This document shows, one piece after another, positions 1 through 12,561 of a stretch of DNA of 64,000 bases. The stretch covers positions 2,686,001 through 2,750,000 of the forward strand of contig NC_068351.1 of assembly GCF_014633365.1 (NCBI RefSeq). The letters are read 5' to 3'. This DNA comes from Diospyros lotus (lineage: Eukaryota; Streptophyta; Magnoliopsida; Ericales; Ebenaceae). Each line of letters begins with the position of its first letter. Position 1 is the first letter of the stretch. A program made the translations under genes and the position numbers. The notes under the pieces were generated by a model. It did not search any database. It worked only from the letters and a program-made list of their open reading frames with translations, and had not been told where the DNA came from.

Positions 1-959
1 TCATATCGAAAATCCTCGATACTCATAATAGGATAAAATTTTCAAAATAACACTAAGGCACAACAATCCTATATCATAAGAGAAAATATAATCGTAATCT
101 AATAATCTAACAAAACCATACATAATGGATTTGTCACGACCCGAAATCTGATAAGTCATGACCGACACTAATCCCTAGGCCCAACAGCCCCACAATGGAC
201 TAGTAAGCCTTTTTTCTAGCTCGATTTGAATAAAACAATAATATTACTGACAAGATATAGAACATGGAGTAAAATATAAATTCACCTTCTAAATAACATT
301 TCAATATTCCATATACAGCAGCTGTACAAAAATCACACTGCTGACATAAATACATATCTGATCTCGTATCCCGGGCCCTTGGCACAAATATGTGCCACAA
401 AAATAAGAGACAAAAGATCAGACTCTACAATACGTGAATGTCTCCACAGAGCATCCTATATTACATCCGGAATCAGAAAGATGTCTGATATCATACCAGA
501 AGATCTGTTAGACCAATAATCAAAAAGGAGAAGTTCCTGAAAATATTTTTAATAAAAATGGATGAATCTTGTGGACTTGCAAGTATAAGATATGTCATGT
601 GCCCACTAGGAGAGTAAACAATAAAAATGCTAGAATGATCATCATGAGTACAATAATATAATAACGATATAAACAACAAAAATATGAACTATAAGTTTAA
701 ATAATTTGAGATTTCAAAGAAAAATATAGTGTAAGAAAAATAGGTGGCTAAATACAACCCCCATAAATTGTTCCTAACCACCTAAATCCCCTATACTTTT
801 GTATGAGATGCATGCACTGATTCTGAGGACACACTAGTAAAAACTGACCTAACGCCTATATACACATGCACACAAGTATATATATCGGCACATACATCAT
901 CATCACACAATATCATCATAATGAGTGTTATTGAATATTTTATTTTTTATTTTATTTTT
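1..959. other. AT-rich intergenic DNA, no gene recognised
   Basis: I see no supportable coding region; the short open frames are AT-rich and lack any known motif. At 132 a TGTCACGACCCGAAAT string resembles the 5' start of many plant LTRs, but I could not find a matching end or target duplication, so it is not called as an element. Confidence 0.4.
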
Positions 960-2256
960 TTTCCTTCCAGAATATAAAATATGCAATAATAACAGAGCGT
1001 CTCATTTATAACATTTACGGAAATGTTATTTGTATATAGAGTTGCTATTCTCAATTTTAATGAATTATATATTTATTAAATTAAAAATTATAAAAATAGG
1101 ACACTGGAACCTGTGACGGAACGCAGCACCAATTGACCATTTCAGACAAAAAAATCTCATCGTTTGCTTCTACAGTAGAAGTTCGCAGTGAATGTCTAAT
1201 CGATTATAATCGAAATAGATTGGTTGAAAATTACTAATTAAATTAAATTAATTTAAGTATATAATCTAATCAAATTGATCGAATTATCTAAATTAATTAA
1301 ATTTTGAATCATAATAACTGAATTAAAATTTTATCAAAAAAAAATGAATTGAACTTAATAAAAGAGGGTTGAATTGTCCATTTAATTTGATGTTTTAATT
1401 AATAATATTAAAAAAATTAAACTGAATAATTAAAATTCATGAAGTAACAAACTCGCTGATGGGCAAATCGGAGGGAGTGAGATGTCGGGTCGGTGTCGAC
1501 GTCGGCCTCAAAGGGAGACAGGATTGGGGATGAAGAGTCAAGTCAATTAGAGACAAAAACAAAGAGCCAGCCCTTCGACTACGAACCTTTGCTCGACTAG
1601 TCAATCCTTTATCTTCGTCTCTCCGATCTTTTGTATCTATCTTTATCTTCAACTCTTCATCTTTGTCTCGAGATTAGGAATATAATTGAAAATTAAAAAT
1701 ACAATTCAAATAACTCTTCAAGAAGTAAAATTGAAAAATTAAATTAAAAGTACAATTGAGAGAGGAGCAGGGCTGCACTGCAGGCTTAGGGGAGCAGAGT
1801 AGGGCTGCAGGCTACTTGGAAAAGCCAAATTGAGGAGAAATTGTGAGGCGCGAACGTCCCCGTCCTCAGAGCCCTTCTCCATCTCTCTGACAATTTGGAG
1901 GCTTGACCAAACAATTCTGTAGGAAAAGATTTATTATAATAAACAGCTCTTTTCTTATCGGCCAAGTGAAAGGACTGTAATAAAGATAATAATATCATAT
2001 AAGAGTTGGCAACGTCAAGTTGCTAGCTATCATGTCTAGTTAAATAATGTGAAGTTTAGACTAAGGTACTTGAGATGCAGGCGCGCAGCTGAAGGACGGA
2101 CCGAATTGACCATTGCTTCAGTTGATTCATTGAGTTAAAGAGACCAAAAAAAAAAAAAAAATCAAACTGATAGCTCGTAATTAAGAATAAAAAAAAAGTC
2201 TGAATTTTTTTTTTCTCCAAAAACTTGGATTAATAATTTACATTTAGTGATTTATA
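960..2256 (+). repeat. Relic of a BAHD 3'-flanking unit (paralogous to 41400-43770)
   Basis: This stretch aligns by eye with the DNA downstream of the intact BAHD gene. Shared blocks include the ATATGCAATAATAAC and GTATATAGAGTTGCTATT strings near 980-1050, the GAGAGAGGAGCAGGGCTGCA block near 1757, and the GAGGCTTGACCAAACAA and ATTATAATAAACAGCTCTT blocks near 1890-1950. The BAHD exons that should precede it are missing. It lacks the Tourist-type insertion found in the other copy at 42480-43350, so it serves as the empty site for that element. It ends where the solo LTR at 2262 was inserted. Confidence 0.75.
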
Positions 2257-2261
2257 TTAAT

Positions 2262-5200
2262 TGTAAACACTCCCGCTCGGATATCCCTAATTATTCGAAC
2301 TACTTGAACGAGAGTGCCTGCAAAAGGAAAAAGAATGAGACACAAGATAAGATCCACCCTGGTATGCATACACAAAAATAAGAACAGCGAAAGCGAGGCT
2401 AAACACATGCATACACTACGAGTACTCCGCTAATACAGCGGTCACATGATAAATAAATAAACACAGATTCCTGTGTCGACATATATGAAAATCGAGAAAC
2501 GACTTGGCACAGTACAAAATAATAGAGTAGATCCTCCTAAGACATCAGAGTTAACAGGGATTGACGGAACTGCCTGTACACCATACCGACTCTACTGCTA
2601 TAAGCTGACTCCCTTACCATGTCCCACGCTGCCACTACCTGGAATGATGGAAAGCAAAGTGAGTCGAGAGACTCAGCAAGCATAAGGAAAAAAGGCTAAA
2701 GGCTGTATAAATCAAATAAACTCTCCCCAGAATAAACCCCCAGGTACACACAAACCATGAGATGCTACAACACAATAGCATGGCATAATAAAAGTATATA
2801 CCGGTCCTTGGGGCCCACACAAGACACACGACACCCAAGTCTCATACCAACCTGCTGCTGCCCTGAAAGGCAATATGTATCTCCAATAAACCTGTACGCG
2901 CTGTCCCGGGTCAGTACTCCCATCACCCGTCCATATCGGTACTCCCGACACCCGAGCCATAGGCTCTCTCGGAACGGTCCTCCCGTCCGAGAACTAATAA
3001 CTACTAGTAACCATGCAATGCACATAAAAATACAATGGTGTAATGAGCATCAACGTAATACACTAGTGCCCATACATCCAAGCATCAGGCCATGCTTCGC
3101 CCACATAGTAAATCACACGCGATGCACATGCCCATGCTGGATGCAACCTAACCAAGCTAGAATGTCCGTGTCCAAACATACTCAATAAATGAATATCCCA
3201 ATATGCAACCCGTACCCATGTGCATATCAAATTATGAACAGTAATAAAACGAATCTAAACGTGTAGTAAATGACATACTGATAGAGCTAGTCAGTAGCGC
3301 CCGGCACCGGTCAACGATCAGTGACTAGGAGTGTCCACCCGACGGTCCACTTCAAGACCGTACAATAGTCTACCCCAACGTCACCAACAACTGACCCCTG
3401 CCCTACTGCTCGATAGCTCTAACCGAACCATAAATAAATCCGAGAAAAACTGTAAATAAACCCGATAAAATTGTAAATAAACCCACACGTCTAGGAACCT
3501 AATTCTCAGGCTGGTTCAACATCATTCCCAAAAAGAGTGGGGGCAGTACAAACCCCCATAGGCTCACAACGAATAAAATTCTAGAAGTCTCGGATTTAAT
3601 TTAAATTAAAACAAATAAATAATAATTCAACAAATAAGGCTAAGTGCCGAATTAAAATAAAGGAAGTGATAAAATACATGAAATCACGGGGTCTTTTATG
3701 GGAATTAAAGATCATGAGGCGAGAGTTAGGAGCTTGCCTTTACACGACCGTTTCTTGCCTTTCTTGCACTCCACTCCCGCTGTGAAATAAGACATTTAAT
3801 AGTGATTAATAAAACCTTGGCACACATTAATTAAATTTGACCGTGTAATATAAATAATTTAACCATCTAAAATCCCATGTGGGCGCACCGTAAATAAAAA
3901 TCCAATAAATTTATATTTATTTTAAATTAAATCATGCCATTAATATCCTCAAATTATATAATTAATATAATAATATAATATAACTTAATGTATCCTACTA
4001 TACAAACATCATGCACATATCTCCACCAATATGCATACACGGCTAGGGCATTCCTTTTCTTTTCTTTTATCCTAATTTCATTGCACTCACGGCCAAAGGC
4101 CACTTAGTCTTCCTCACACACATACTCAAACACTCACTAAGCACCTGAACATATATATATATATAAACTTACGCATGGTGATGTGCACACCCAGTAAACA
4201 CGCCCAATGGCCAATTTCTGCATCATAACCCTCAATCACACACACAGAGAACCATCCTCCAATCCAAGGTATACCCAAAACACAATTAAATGGAATAAAA
4301 CTCGGTGCAAAACAGCCCCTGCGTGCTATAGTAATTATTTATATATATATATATGCGTATATAAACAGCTTCAAATGATTAAAATCACGGCAACCCAACA
4401 TCCAAGCCATTACCGAGTGATCTACAAGCTAGGGGGGACGCTGGAAAGGGAACCAAAAAGAAGTGAAGAAGCTGCACACTCTCGGCTGGACCAGCACACC
4501 CGCATATATATATATACACACCGAACACACACAACAAGCTCACTTAATTAGCTCACAGCGAACTCACTCATGGATCGCGCACGCACACACAGCGAGATAC
4601 ACACTCACGGCCACCTACACTCAGCGAGCTCGCACCACCATCGCGTTGCTGTTCCAGCACATACATATTAATATATATACTTCATGCTTCCATCTTCTTA
4701 CCTCCAGTAGTTAAACACACAACTCTAACACCTCTGCAACTTATATATACACATATATACACTTGCACGAAGGCCACAGGGACCGTATATGCATACGTAT
4801 TTAACCACCGAAACCCACTGCTATGTAAAACGTGTAACGATAAGAGGGAGAAGGCAGGCTGTGAAGAGGAAGAACAAAGAAGCTTAGAAACCAAAGGTAA
4901 CAGGAAGGAGAAGAGCTTGCCTATTTGTGGAATCAAAAGTTGCAGCAACGCACGTCCCCCTTTGTTCTGCAATTCCTTCTTTCCTTCTCTACTTCTTCTT
5001 CGTTTATTCCTTTTCTCACTAGGCCAATCACTCTGTTCTCTCCCATTCCACTTATCACCCCGCTAAATACGTGGCTAACCCTCCTTAAGCTCAGCCACAC
5101 CACCGCGTCACTTGAGCAACTTAATGGCTTGGAAATCTAGAAGCAAATGGAAGTCGGCAACAAAAGCTGATGGAACCTATCAACTAATAATAATAATAAT

Positions 5201-5378
5201 AAATAGTAACAATTTCAATATAGATAATAATAATTAAGATATTAACAATAATAGTATGCATATAAAACTTAAATAAAAATTCACTAACACATGATAAATT
5301 TTCAGGTATTAATGCTAATACGTCAAATTATCAAAGTAAGATCAATGAATTTAAAAATGATAATTTTGGGCCATTACA
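2262..5378 (+). mobile_element. Solo LTR, about 3.1 kb, TSD TTAAT
   Basis: The segment begins TGTAAACACTCCCG and ends GGGCCATTACA, giving inverted ends TGTAA/TTACA. It is flanked by a perfect 5-bp duplication TTAAT at 2257-2261 and 5379-5383. No gag or pol coding lies inside. This fits a solo LTR left by recombination between the two LTRs of an LTR retrotransposon; the great length would suit a long-LTR Ty3/gypsy lineage, but the lineage is not determinable from the LTR alone. Its last 271 bp (5108-5378) recur just after the assembly gap. CA- and TA-rich microsatellites lie within 4150-4770. Confidence 0.8.
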
Positions 5379-6786
5379 TTAATAATTTAAAATTTTAATT
5401 ATTTTAAAATAATAAGTACTAATTACTATAAAATTAATAATAAATTTTAAATACATAAAATTTTCAACGCTAATCATAGGTTTTTCAATACATTATTAAG
5501 TAAATATTAAATATTTAATTAATCCATCAATTAATCAAAAATACATACTATTTATGAGAAATATAAATAGATACTTAAAGTATTAATTAAATTATAAAAA
5601 ATTATTTATTAAATAAAATATGATCTTTATATAATATAATAATCTTTATATATATATATAAAAGTAGGATAGTTTAAAAAAAAAATTCCTCCAAAATTTA
5701 CATTAATGATTTGCAATTAATACTTATTGTATTAGTAATTTGTATTTTGTAATTTACATTAATAATTGAAATCTTTCAATTGCTTTTAAATAATAAGTAG
5801 TAATAAATTTTTCCCTAAAAACTTGCATCAATGATTTGCATTTAGTATTTATTTCATTAACAATTTATATTTTATAATTTGCATTAATAATTTAAAACTT
5901 TCAATTGTTTTGAAATAATATGTACTAACTATTGTAAAATTAATAATAAATTTTAAATACACGAGTTTTTCAATGTTAATCATAGATTTTTCAATACATT
6001 ATTATGTGAATATTAAATATTTAATTAATCCATCAATCAATCAAAAATAAATACTATTTATGAGTAATATGAATAAACACTTAAACTATTAATTAAATTA
6101 CATAAAATTGTTCATTTATATAAAATTCTATCTTTATATAATATAATATAAATATTGTATATTATATATAATATATAGTAGAATAGTATGTAAATATTTC
6201 TTTTCTCCAAAAATCTGGCAAACTATTTTTTACATCTAAAATTTGTATTAAACTTGCATGAATTTTTCAATGCTATTAATTAATCAAAAAAATATTTTAT
6301 GTTAGATCTTCTCATCAATTAATCCGTCAATCAATCAAAAATAAATACTATTTATGAGAAATATGAATAGACACTTAAAGTATTAACTAAGTCACAGAGA
6401 ATTATCCATTAAATAAGATTTTATTTTTGTATAATACAATAATATATAATATATTATATTAAAGTAGAATAGTTTGCAAATTTTTGTTCCCTCAAAAAAT
6501 ATGTCAAACTATTTTTGCCTCTAAAATTTGTATTAAATTTGCATGAATTTTATGAGAAATATTAATAGACAACTTAAACTATTAATTAAGTTATAGAAAA
6601 TTGTCTATTTATTTAAAATATTATCTTTATATCTTTATTCTATATATATTTATATAATATTAAAATATAATAGTCAAAAAAAGTATTTTGCCAAGTGTCA
6701 ATCAATGGTGAATTTTTTCCTCAAAAACTTGCATTAAATTAAATGTAGTGATTAATTAATAATTAATTACTTTAATAATTATATTA

Positions 6787-6897
6787 TAGTCTTAAAAATG
6801 TGATATCTTAACAAATTCAGAAAAAATTATTTAAGGTTGTCAAATGCTAGGGTTTTCAATGCTAATTAATATTTAAGGTATCACATTTTTAAGACTA
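6787..6897. repeat. 25-bp inverted repeat flanking about 60 bp
   Basis: The left arm 6787-6811 begins TAGTCTTAAAAATGTGATAT and the right arm 6873-6897 is its reverse complement with one mismatch. This predicts a long stem-loop. The same structure recurs at 7696-7807 and in the second copy of the large duplication. Confidence 0.8.
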
Positions 6898-7695
6898 TGG
6901 AAGAAATCAAAATTCATATTTTTAAAATTTTGTTATTATTGAAAAAACTGATTCTTATTCATATTTAAAAGTTTTAATTTATATTTATAATTATAATATA
7001 ATAAATAAAAAATAACGAACATCTTTAAGGGGATATATTATAGATTTTATAATATATTTATAAATAAATATAATATAATAAATAAATATTTTATAAATAT
7101 TTTGTCAAATAACCTACTTAATGTGTTATTTATTCTTGAACACATTGAATGGTAGTATATTGAATTAAAAGTGTCATTCATTAGTATATTGAATAACGAA
7201 TAATTAATTAAACTTAAATTTCGATGAATAATTAAAGATTAAAAAAAATTATAATCATCAATTATGTTAAAATTATTTAAAGTAACAAGTTTATTTTTTT
7301 TTTTTAAATTAAACTCTACCGTGTATCACACGGGTTCATCACTGGTATATAATATATTATACTAAAGTAAAATAGTTTGTAATTTTTTTTTCCCTCCAAA
7401 AATCTGTTAAACTGTTTTTGTCTCTAAAATTTATATTAAATCTTCATTAGTTTTTTGAGAAATATTAATAGACAATTTGAACTATTAATTAAGTCATAAA
7501 AAATTGTCAATTTATTTAAAATCTTATCTTTATATCTTTATTCTAAATATATATAATATTAAAATAGGATAGTCGGGCAAAATATTTTGTCCAGTGTCAA
7601 TCAACGACAAAATTTTGTTCTCAAAAACTTGCATTAAATCAAAAGTAGTGATTAATTAATTATCAATTTTATTTAATACTTTAATAATTATATTA

Positions 7696-7807
7696 TAGTC
7701 TTAAAAATGTGATATCTTAACAAATTCATAAAAAAATATTTAAGATTGTCAAATGCTTGGGTTTTTCAATGCCAATTAATATTTAAGATATCACATTTTT
7801 AAGACTA
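7696..7807. repeat. 25-bp perfect inverted repeat (second copy)
   Basis: Arms 7696-7720 and 7783-7807 are perfect reverse complements of each other (TAGTCTTAAAAATGTGATAT plus CTTAA). The spacer is AT-rich and contains AAATGCTTGGGTTTTTCAAT, which is similar to the spacer of the copy at 6787. Confidence 0.8.
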
Positions 7808-7943
7808 TGGAAGAAATCAAAATTCATATTTTTAAAATTTTAATATTATTGAAAAACTTATTCTTATTCACACTTTAAAATTTTAATTTATATTTATAAT
7901 ATAATAAATAAAAAATAACAAAAATCTTTGAGTGGTTATATTA

Positions 7944-8202
7944 TGTTACGGGCATTTTTCGAACCGCTTTGGGCTATTGTACGAACTGCTGCGAATTGGA
8001 AATGGTTCGATGATAAGGGCCAACCTCTTGAAGCCCAATGGGCTCAAGGGCGAAACCGTCTCTGCAAGGTCACATAATTACTAAAGCGCGAGCTCTGATC
8101 ACGGTAACAAACGAGCTCCTGACGATGACTCTAGCTCCTTGGTGAACCCGACCAGCTCACGAATGAGACCACGAAGCAAAATAACTGGATCTGATCTTCA
8201 TA
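7944..8202 (+). mobile_element. 5' fragment of a Tat-like LTR
   Basis: The start TGTTACGGGCATTTTTCG and the later strings AACGAGCTCCTGA and CCAGCTCACGAATGAG resemble the LTR of the Tat element at 29590 (TGTTATATGTATTTCCCG, AACGAGCTCCTGA, CCAGCTCGCATAAG). The LTR stops abruptly where BAHD exon 2 sequence begins, which indicates a deletion that joined the two. Confidence 0.5.
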
Positions 8203-8723
8203 TGGGTTTGTTTAATCAAGCTCCATGGAATGCGAGGAGGTGAGAAAGCTCAGCTTATGTTCGCTGCGGATTGCAGGGCTCGATTAGACCCTCCTGAGCC
8301 TTCAACATATTTCGGGAACTCCGTTGTGGGTTGCTGTGCAACCGCAGATGTGGATGGCCTGCTGGGAGAAGATGGAGTGGCCATGGCAGCCAAAGTAATC
8401 GGTGAAGCCATAGATGATCTGAAACATGCAGATCTGAAAGCAGCCCAAGATCTTATATTTGGTAGAGCATCAACTCCGACATCACTAGATAACGTTTTCA
8501 CCATTGCAGGGTCACCTCGGTTTGAGTTCTACAAGGTCGATTTTGGGTGGGGGAGACCGAGGAAAGTGGAGGTGATATCCATTGACAGAACTGGAGTTTC
8601 TCTCTTTCAGATTCCGGGGATGGCACAGCCATTGTTGAGATTGGATTCGCTCCGAAAAAAGACAAAGTTGCAGATTTTGCTTCTTTGTTTGCTAGTGGCC
8701 TTGAAGCTTTTGCAAGGCCATAG
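8203..8723 (+). pseudogene. BAHD acyltransferase exon 2 fragment (copy 1), frameshifted
   Basis: The reading frame corresponds to exon 2 of the intact BAHD gene from the GLFNQAP-equivalent position onward. It keeps the YFGN motif and the DFGWGRPRKVE motif that contributes to the active-site region of BAHD enzymes. A 1-bp deletion near 8597 shifts the frame after the SIDRTG segment, so the conserved C-terminus ending EAFGRP is lost; the shifted frame runs on to a stop at 8742. Exon 1, the intron, the HXXXD motif and the first part of exon 2 are absent, replaced by an LTR fragment. This copy cannot encode a working enzyme. Its twin at 11986 carries the same lesion, so the lesion predates the duplication, or the two are one locus assembled twice. 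Confidence 0.9.
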
Positions 8724-8778
8724 AAGTTGCATTACTATCTAATGAAGTTAGTAGTTCCGAGCGTAAATCAATTGACAA

Positions 8779-8878
8779 NNNNNNNNNNNNNNNNNNNNNN
8801 NNNNNNNNNNNNNNNNNNNNNNNNNNNNNNNNNNNNNNNNNNNNNNNNNNNNNNNNNNNNNNNNNNNNNNNNNNNNNN
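8779..8878. other. Assembly gap (100 N)
   Basis: This is a run of exactly 100 N. That is a conventional placeholder for a gap of unknown length. It separates two near-identical segments. Confidence 1.
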
Positions 8879-11726
8879 CCTCACTTGAGCAACTTAATGG
8901 CTTGGAAATCTAGAAGCAAATGGTAGTCGGCAACAAAAGCTGATGGAACTATCAACTAATAATAATAATAATAATAGTAACAATTTCAATATAGATAATA
9001 ATAATTAAGATATTAACAATAATAGTATGCATATAAAACTTAAATAAAAATTCACTAACACATGATAAATTTTCAGGTATTAATGCTAATACGTCAAATT
9101 ATCAAAGTAAGATCAATGAATTTAAAAATGATAATTTTGGGCCATTACATTAATAATTTAAAATTTTTAATTATTTTAAAATAATAAGTACTAATTACTA
9201 TAAAATTAATAATAAATTTTAAATACATAAAATTTTCAACGCTAATCATAGGTTTTTCAATACATTATTAAGTAAATATTAAATATTTAATTAATCCATC
9301 AATTAATCAAAAATACATACTATTTATGAGAAATATAAATAGATACTTAAAGTATTAATTAAATTATAAAAAATTATTTATTAAATAAAATATGATCTTT
9401 ATATAATATAATAATCTTTTTATATATATATATAAAAGTAGGATAGTTTAAAAAAAAAAATTCCTCCAAAATTTACATTAATGATTTGCAATTATACTTA
9501 TTGTATTAGTAATTTGTATTTTGTAATTTACATTAATAATTGAAATCTTTCAATTGCTTTTAAATAATAAGTAGTAATAAATTTTTCCCTAAAAACTTGC
9601 ATCAATGATTTGCATTTAGTATTTATTTCATTAACAATTTATATTTTATAATTTGCATTAATAATTTAAAACTTTCAATTGTTTTGAAATAATATGTACT
9701 AACTATTGTAAAATTAATAATAAATTTTAAATACACGAGTTTTTCAATGTTAATCATAGATTTTTCAATACATTATTATGTGAATATTAAATATTTAATT
9801 AATCCATCAATCAATCAAAAATAAATACTATTTATGAGTAATATGAATAAACACTTAAACTATTAATTAAATTACATAAAATTGTTCATTTATATAAAAT
9901 TCTATCTTTATATAATATAATATAAATATTGTATATTATATATAATATATAGTAGAATAGTATGTAAATATTTCTTTTCTCCAAAAATCTGGCAAACTAT
10001 TTTTTACATCTAAAATTTGTATTAAACTTGCATGAATTTTTCAATGCTATTAATTAATCAAAAAAATATTTTATGTTAGATCTTCTCATCAATTAATCCG
10101 TCAATCAATCAAAAATAAATACTATTTATGAGAAATATGAATAGACACTTAAAGTATTAACTAAGTCACAGAGAATTATCCATTAAATAAGATTTTATTT
10201 TTGTATAATACAATAATATATAATATATTATATTAAAGTAGAATAGTTTGCAAATTTTTGTTCCCTCAAAAAATATGTCAAACTATTTTTGCCTCTAAAA
10301 TTTGTATTAAATTTGCATGAATTTTATGAGAAATATTAATAGACAACTTAAACTATTAATTAAGTTATAGAAAATTGTCTATTTATTTAAAATATTATCT
10401 TTATATCTTTATTCTATATATATTTATATAATATTAAAATATAATAGTCAAAAAAAGTATTTTGCCAAGTGTCAATCAATGGTGAATTTTTTCCTCAAAA
10501 ACTTGCATTAAATTAAATGTAGTGATTAATTAATAATTAATTACTTTAATAATTATATTATAGTCTTAAAAATGTGATATCTTAACAAATTCAGAAAAAA
10601 TTATTTAAGGTTGTCAAATGCTAGGGTTTTCAATGCTAATTAATATTTAAGGTATCACATTTTTAAGACTATGGAGAAAGAAATCAAAATTCATATTTTT
10701 AAAATTTTGTTATTATTGAAAAAAACTGATTCTTATTCATATTTAAAAGTTTTAATTTATATTTATAATTATAATATAATAAATAAAAAATAACGAACAT
10801 CTTTAAGGGGATATATTATAGATTTTATAATATTTATTTATAAATAAAATATAATATAATAAATAAATATTTTATAAATATTTTGTCAAATAACCTACTT
10901 AATGTGTTATTTATTCTTGAACACATTGAATGGTAGTATATTGAATTAAAAGTGTCATTCATTAGTATATTGAATAACGAATAATTAATTAAACTTAAAT
11001 TTCGATGAATAATTAAAGATTAAAAAAAATTATAATCATCAATTATGTTAAAATTATTTAAAGTAACAAGTTATTTTTTTATTTTTAAATTAAACTCTAC
11101 CGTGTATCACACGGGTTCATCACTGGTATATAATATATTATACTAAAGTAAAATAGTTTGTAATTTTTTTTCCCCTCCAAAAATCTGTTAAACTGTTTTT
11201 GTCTCTAAAATTTATATTAAATCTTCATTAGTTTTTTGAGAAATATTAATAGACAATTTGAACTATTAATTAAGTCATAAAAAATTGTCAATTTATTTAA
11301 AATCTTATCTTTATATCTTTATTCTAAATATATATAATATTAAAATAGGATAGTCGGGCAAAATATTTTGTCCAGTGTCAATCAACGACAAAATTTTGTT
11401 CTCAAAAACTTGCATTAAATCAAAAGTAGTGATTAATTAATTATCAATTTTATTTTTAATACTTTAATAATTATATTATAGTCTTAAAAATGTGATATCT
11501 TAACAAATTCATAAAAAAATATTTAAGATTGTCAAATGCTTGGGTTTTTCAATGCCAATTAATATTTAAGATATCACATTTTTAAGACTATGGAAGAAAT
11601 CAAAATTCATATTTTTAAAATTTTAATATTATTGAAAAACTTATTCTTATTCACACTTTAAAATTTTAATTTATATTTATAATATAATAAATAAAAAATA
11701 ACAAAAATCTTTGAGTGGTTATATTA

Positions 11727-11985
11727 TGTTACGGGCATTTTTCGAACCGCTTTGGGCTATTGTACGAACTGCTGCGAATTGGAAATGGTTCGATGATAAG
11801 GGCCAACCTCTTGAAGCCCAATGGGCTCAAGGGCGAAACCGTCTCTGCAAGGTCACATAATTACTAAAGCGTGAGCTCTGATCACGGTAACAAACGAGCT
11901 CCTGACGATGACTCTAGCTCCTTGGTGAACCCGACCAGCTCACGAATGAGACCACGAAGCAAAATAACTGGATCTGATCTTCATA
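11727..11985 (+). mobile_element. 5' fragment of a Tat-like LTR (copy 2)
   Basis: It is the same as the fragment at 7944-8202, with the same junction to BAHD exon 2 and a GCGTGAGC variant in place of GCGCGAGC. Confidence 0.5.
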
Positions 11986-12506
11986 TGGGTTTGTTTAATC
12001 AAGCTCCATGGAATGCGAGGAGGTGAGAAAGCTCAGCTTATGTTCGCTGCGGATTGCAGGGCTCGATTAGACCCTCCTGAGCCTTCAACATATTTCGGGA
12101 ACTCCGTTGTGGGTTGCTGTGCAACCGCAGATGTGGATGGCCTGCTGGGAGAAGATGGAGTGGCCATGGCAACCAAAGTAATCGGTGAAGCCATAGATGA
12201 TCTGAAACATGCAGATCTGAAAGCAGCCCAAGATCTTATATTTGGTAGAGCATCAACTCCGACATCACTAGATAACGTTTTCACCATTGCAGGGTCACCT
12301 CGGTTTGAGTTCTACAAGGTCGATTTTGGGTGGGGGAGACCGAGGAAAGTGGAGGTGATATCCATTGACAGAACTGGAGTTTCTCTCTTTCAGATTCCGG
12401 GGATGGCACAGCCATTGTTGAGATTGGATTCGCTCCGAAAAAAGACAAAGTTGCAGATTTTGCTTCTTTGTTTGCTAGTGGCCTTGAAGCTTTTGCAAGG
12501 CCATAG
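11986..12506 (+). pseudogene. BAHD acyltransferase exon 2 fragment (copy 2), frameshifted
   Basis: It is nearly identical to 8203-8723 and has the same 1-bp deletion in the codons after SIDRTG, the same missing 5' half and the same run-on stop (12525 in the shifted frame). One amino-acid difference is visible: ATKV here against AAKV in copy 1. It is non-functional, and it is either a true tandem duplicate or an assembly duplicate of copy 1. Confidence 0.9.
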
Positions 12507-12561
12507 AAGTTGCATTACTATCTAATGAAGTTAGTAGTTCCGAGCGTAAATCAATTGACAA

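Larger units (their letters stand above)
5384..7943 (+). mobile_element. AT-rich nest of Helitron-like pieces
   Basis: The block is very AT-rich with no coding capacity. Repeated motifs of the form TATTAAARTAGRATAGT (near 5664, 6460, 6660, 7362 and 7557) resemble the 5' ends of plant Helitrons. One convincing 3' end is present: a perfect stem-loop CCGTGT-ATC-ACACGG at 7319-7333, followed eight bases later by CTGG (7342-7345) and then T. The block seems to consist of several nested, degenerate copies. It has no Rep/helicase ORF, so it is non-autonomous at best. The second copy of the large duplication repeats the same structure, with its hairpin at 11100-11114. Confidence 0.45.
5108..8778 (+). 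repeat. Copy 1 of a 3.7-kb near-identical duplication flanking the gap
   Basis: This copy matches 8881-12561 almost base for base, in the same order: end of the solo LTR, AT-rich Helitron-like block, LTR fragment, BAHD exon 2 relic. Only scattered substitutions and short A/T-run length changes were seen, for example GAAGTCGG against GTAGTCGG and GCGCGAGC against GCGTGAGC. It is cut at its right end by the N run, at the same base where copy 2 continues into unique sequence. Confidence 0.9.
8881..12561 (+). repeat. Copy 2 of the 3.7-kb duplication
   Basis: It matches 5108-8778 in sequence and order. It starts right after the gap within the 3' part of the solo LTR and continues beyond 12561 into sequence absent from copy 1. 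The Helitron-like hairpin is at 11100-11114 with CTGG at 11123-11126, and the LTR fragment starts at 11727. Confidence 0.9.

Noticed and set aside
132..960. An LTR starting TGTCACGACCCG
   Set aside because: No matching CA end with the same 5-bp flank could be found; the start alone is too weak.
2757..3188. 143-codon open frame in the 3.1-kb solo LTR
   Set aside because: Cys/His-containing but without domain logic, overlapped by frames on the other strand, and inside a bounded LTR with matching TSDs.
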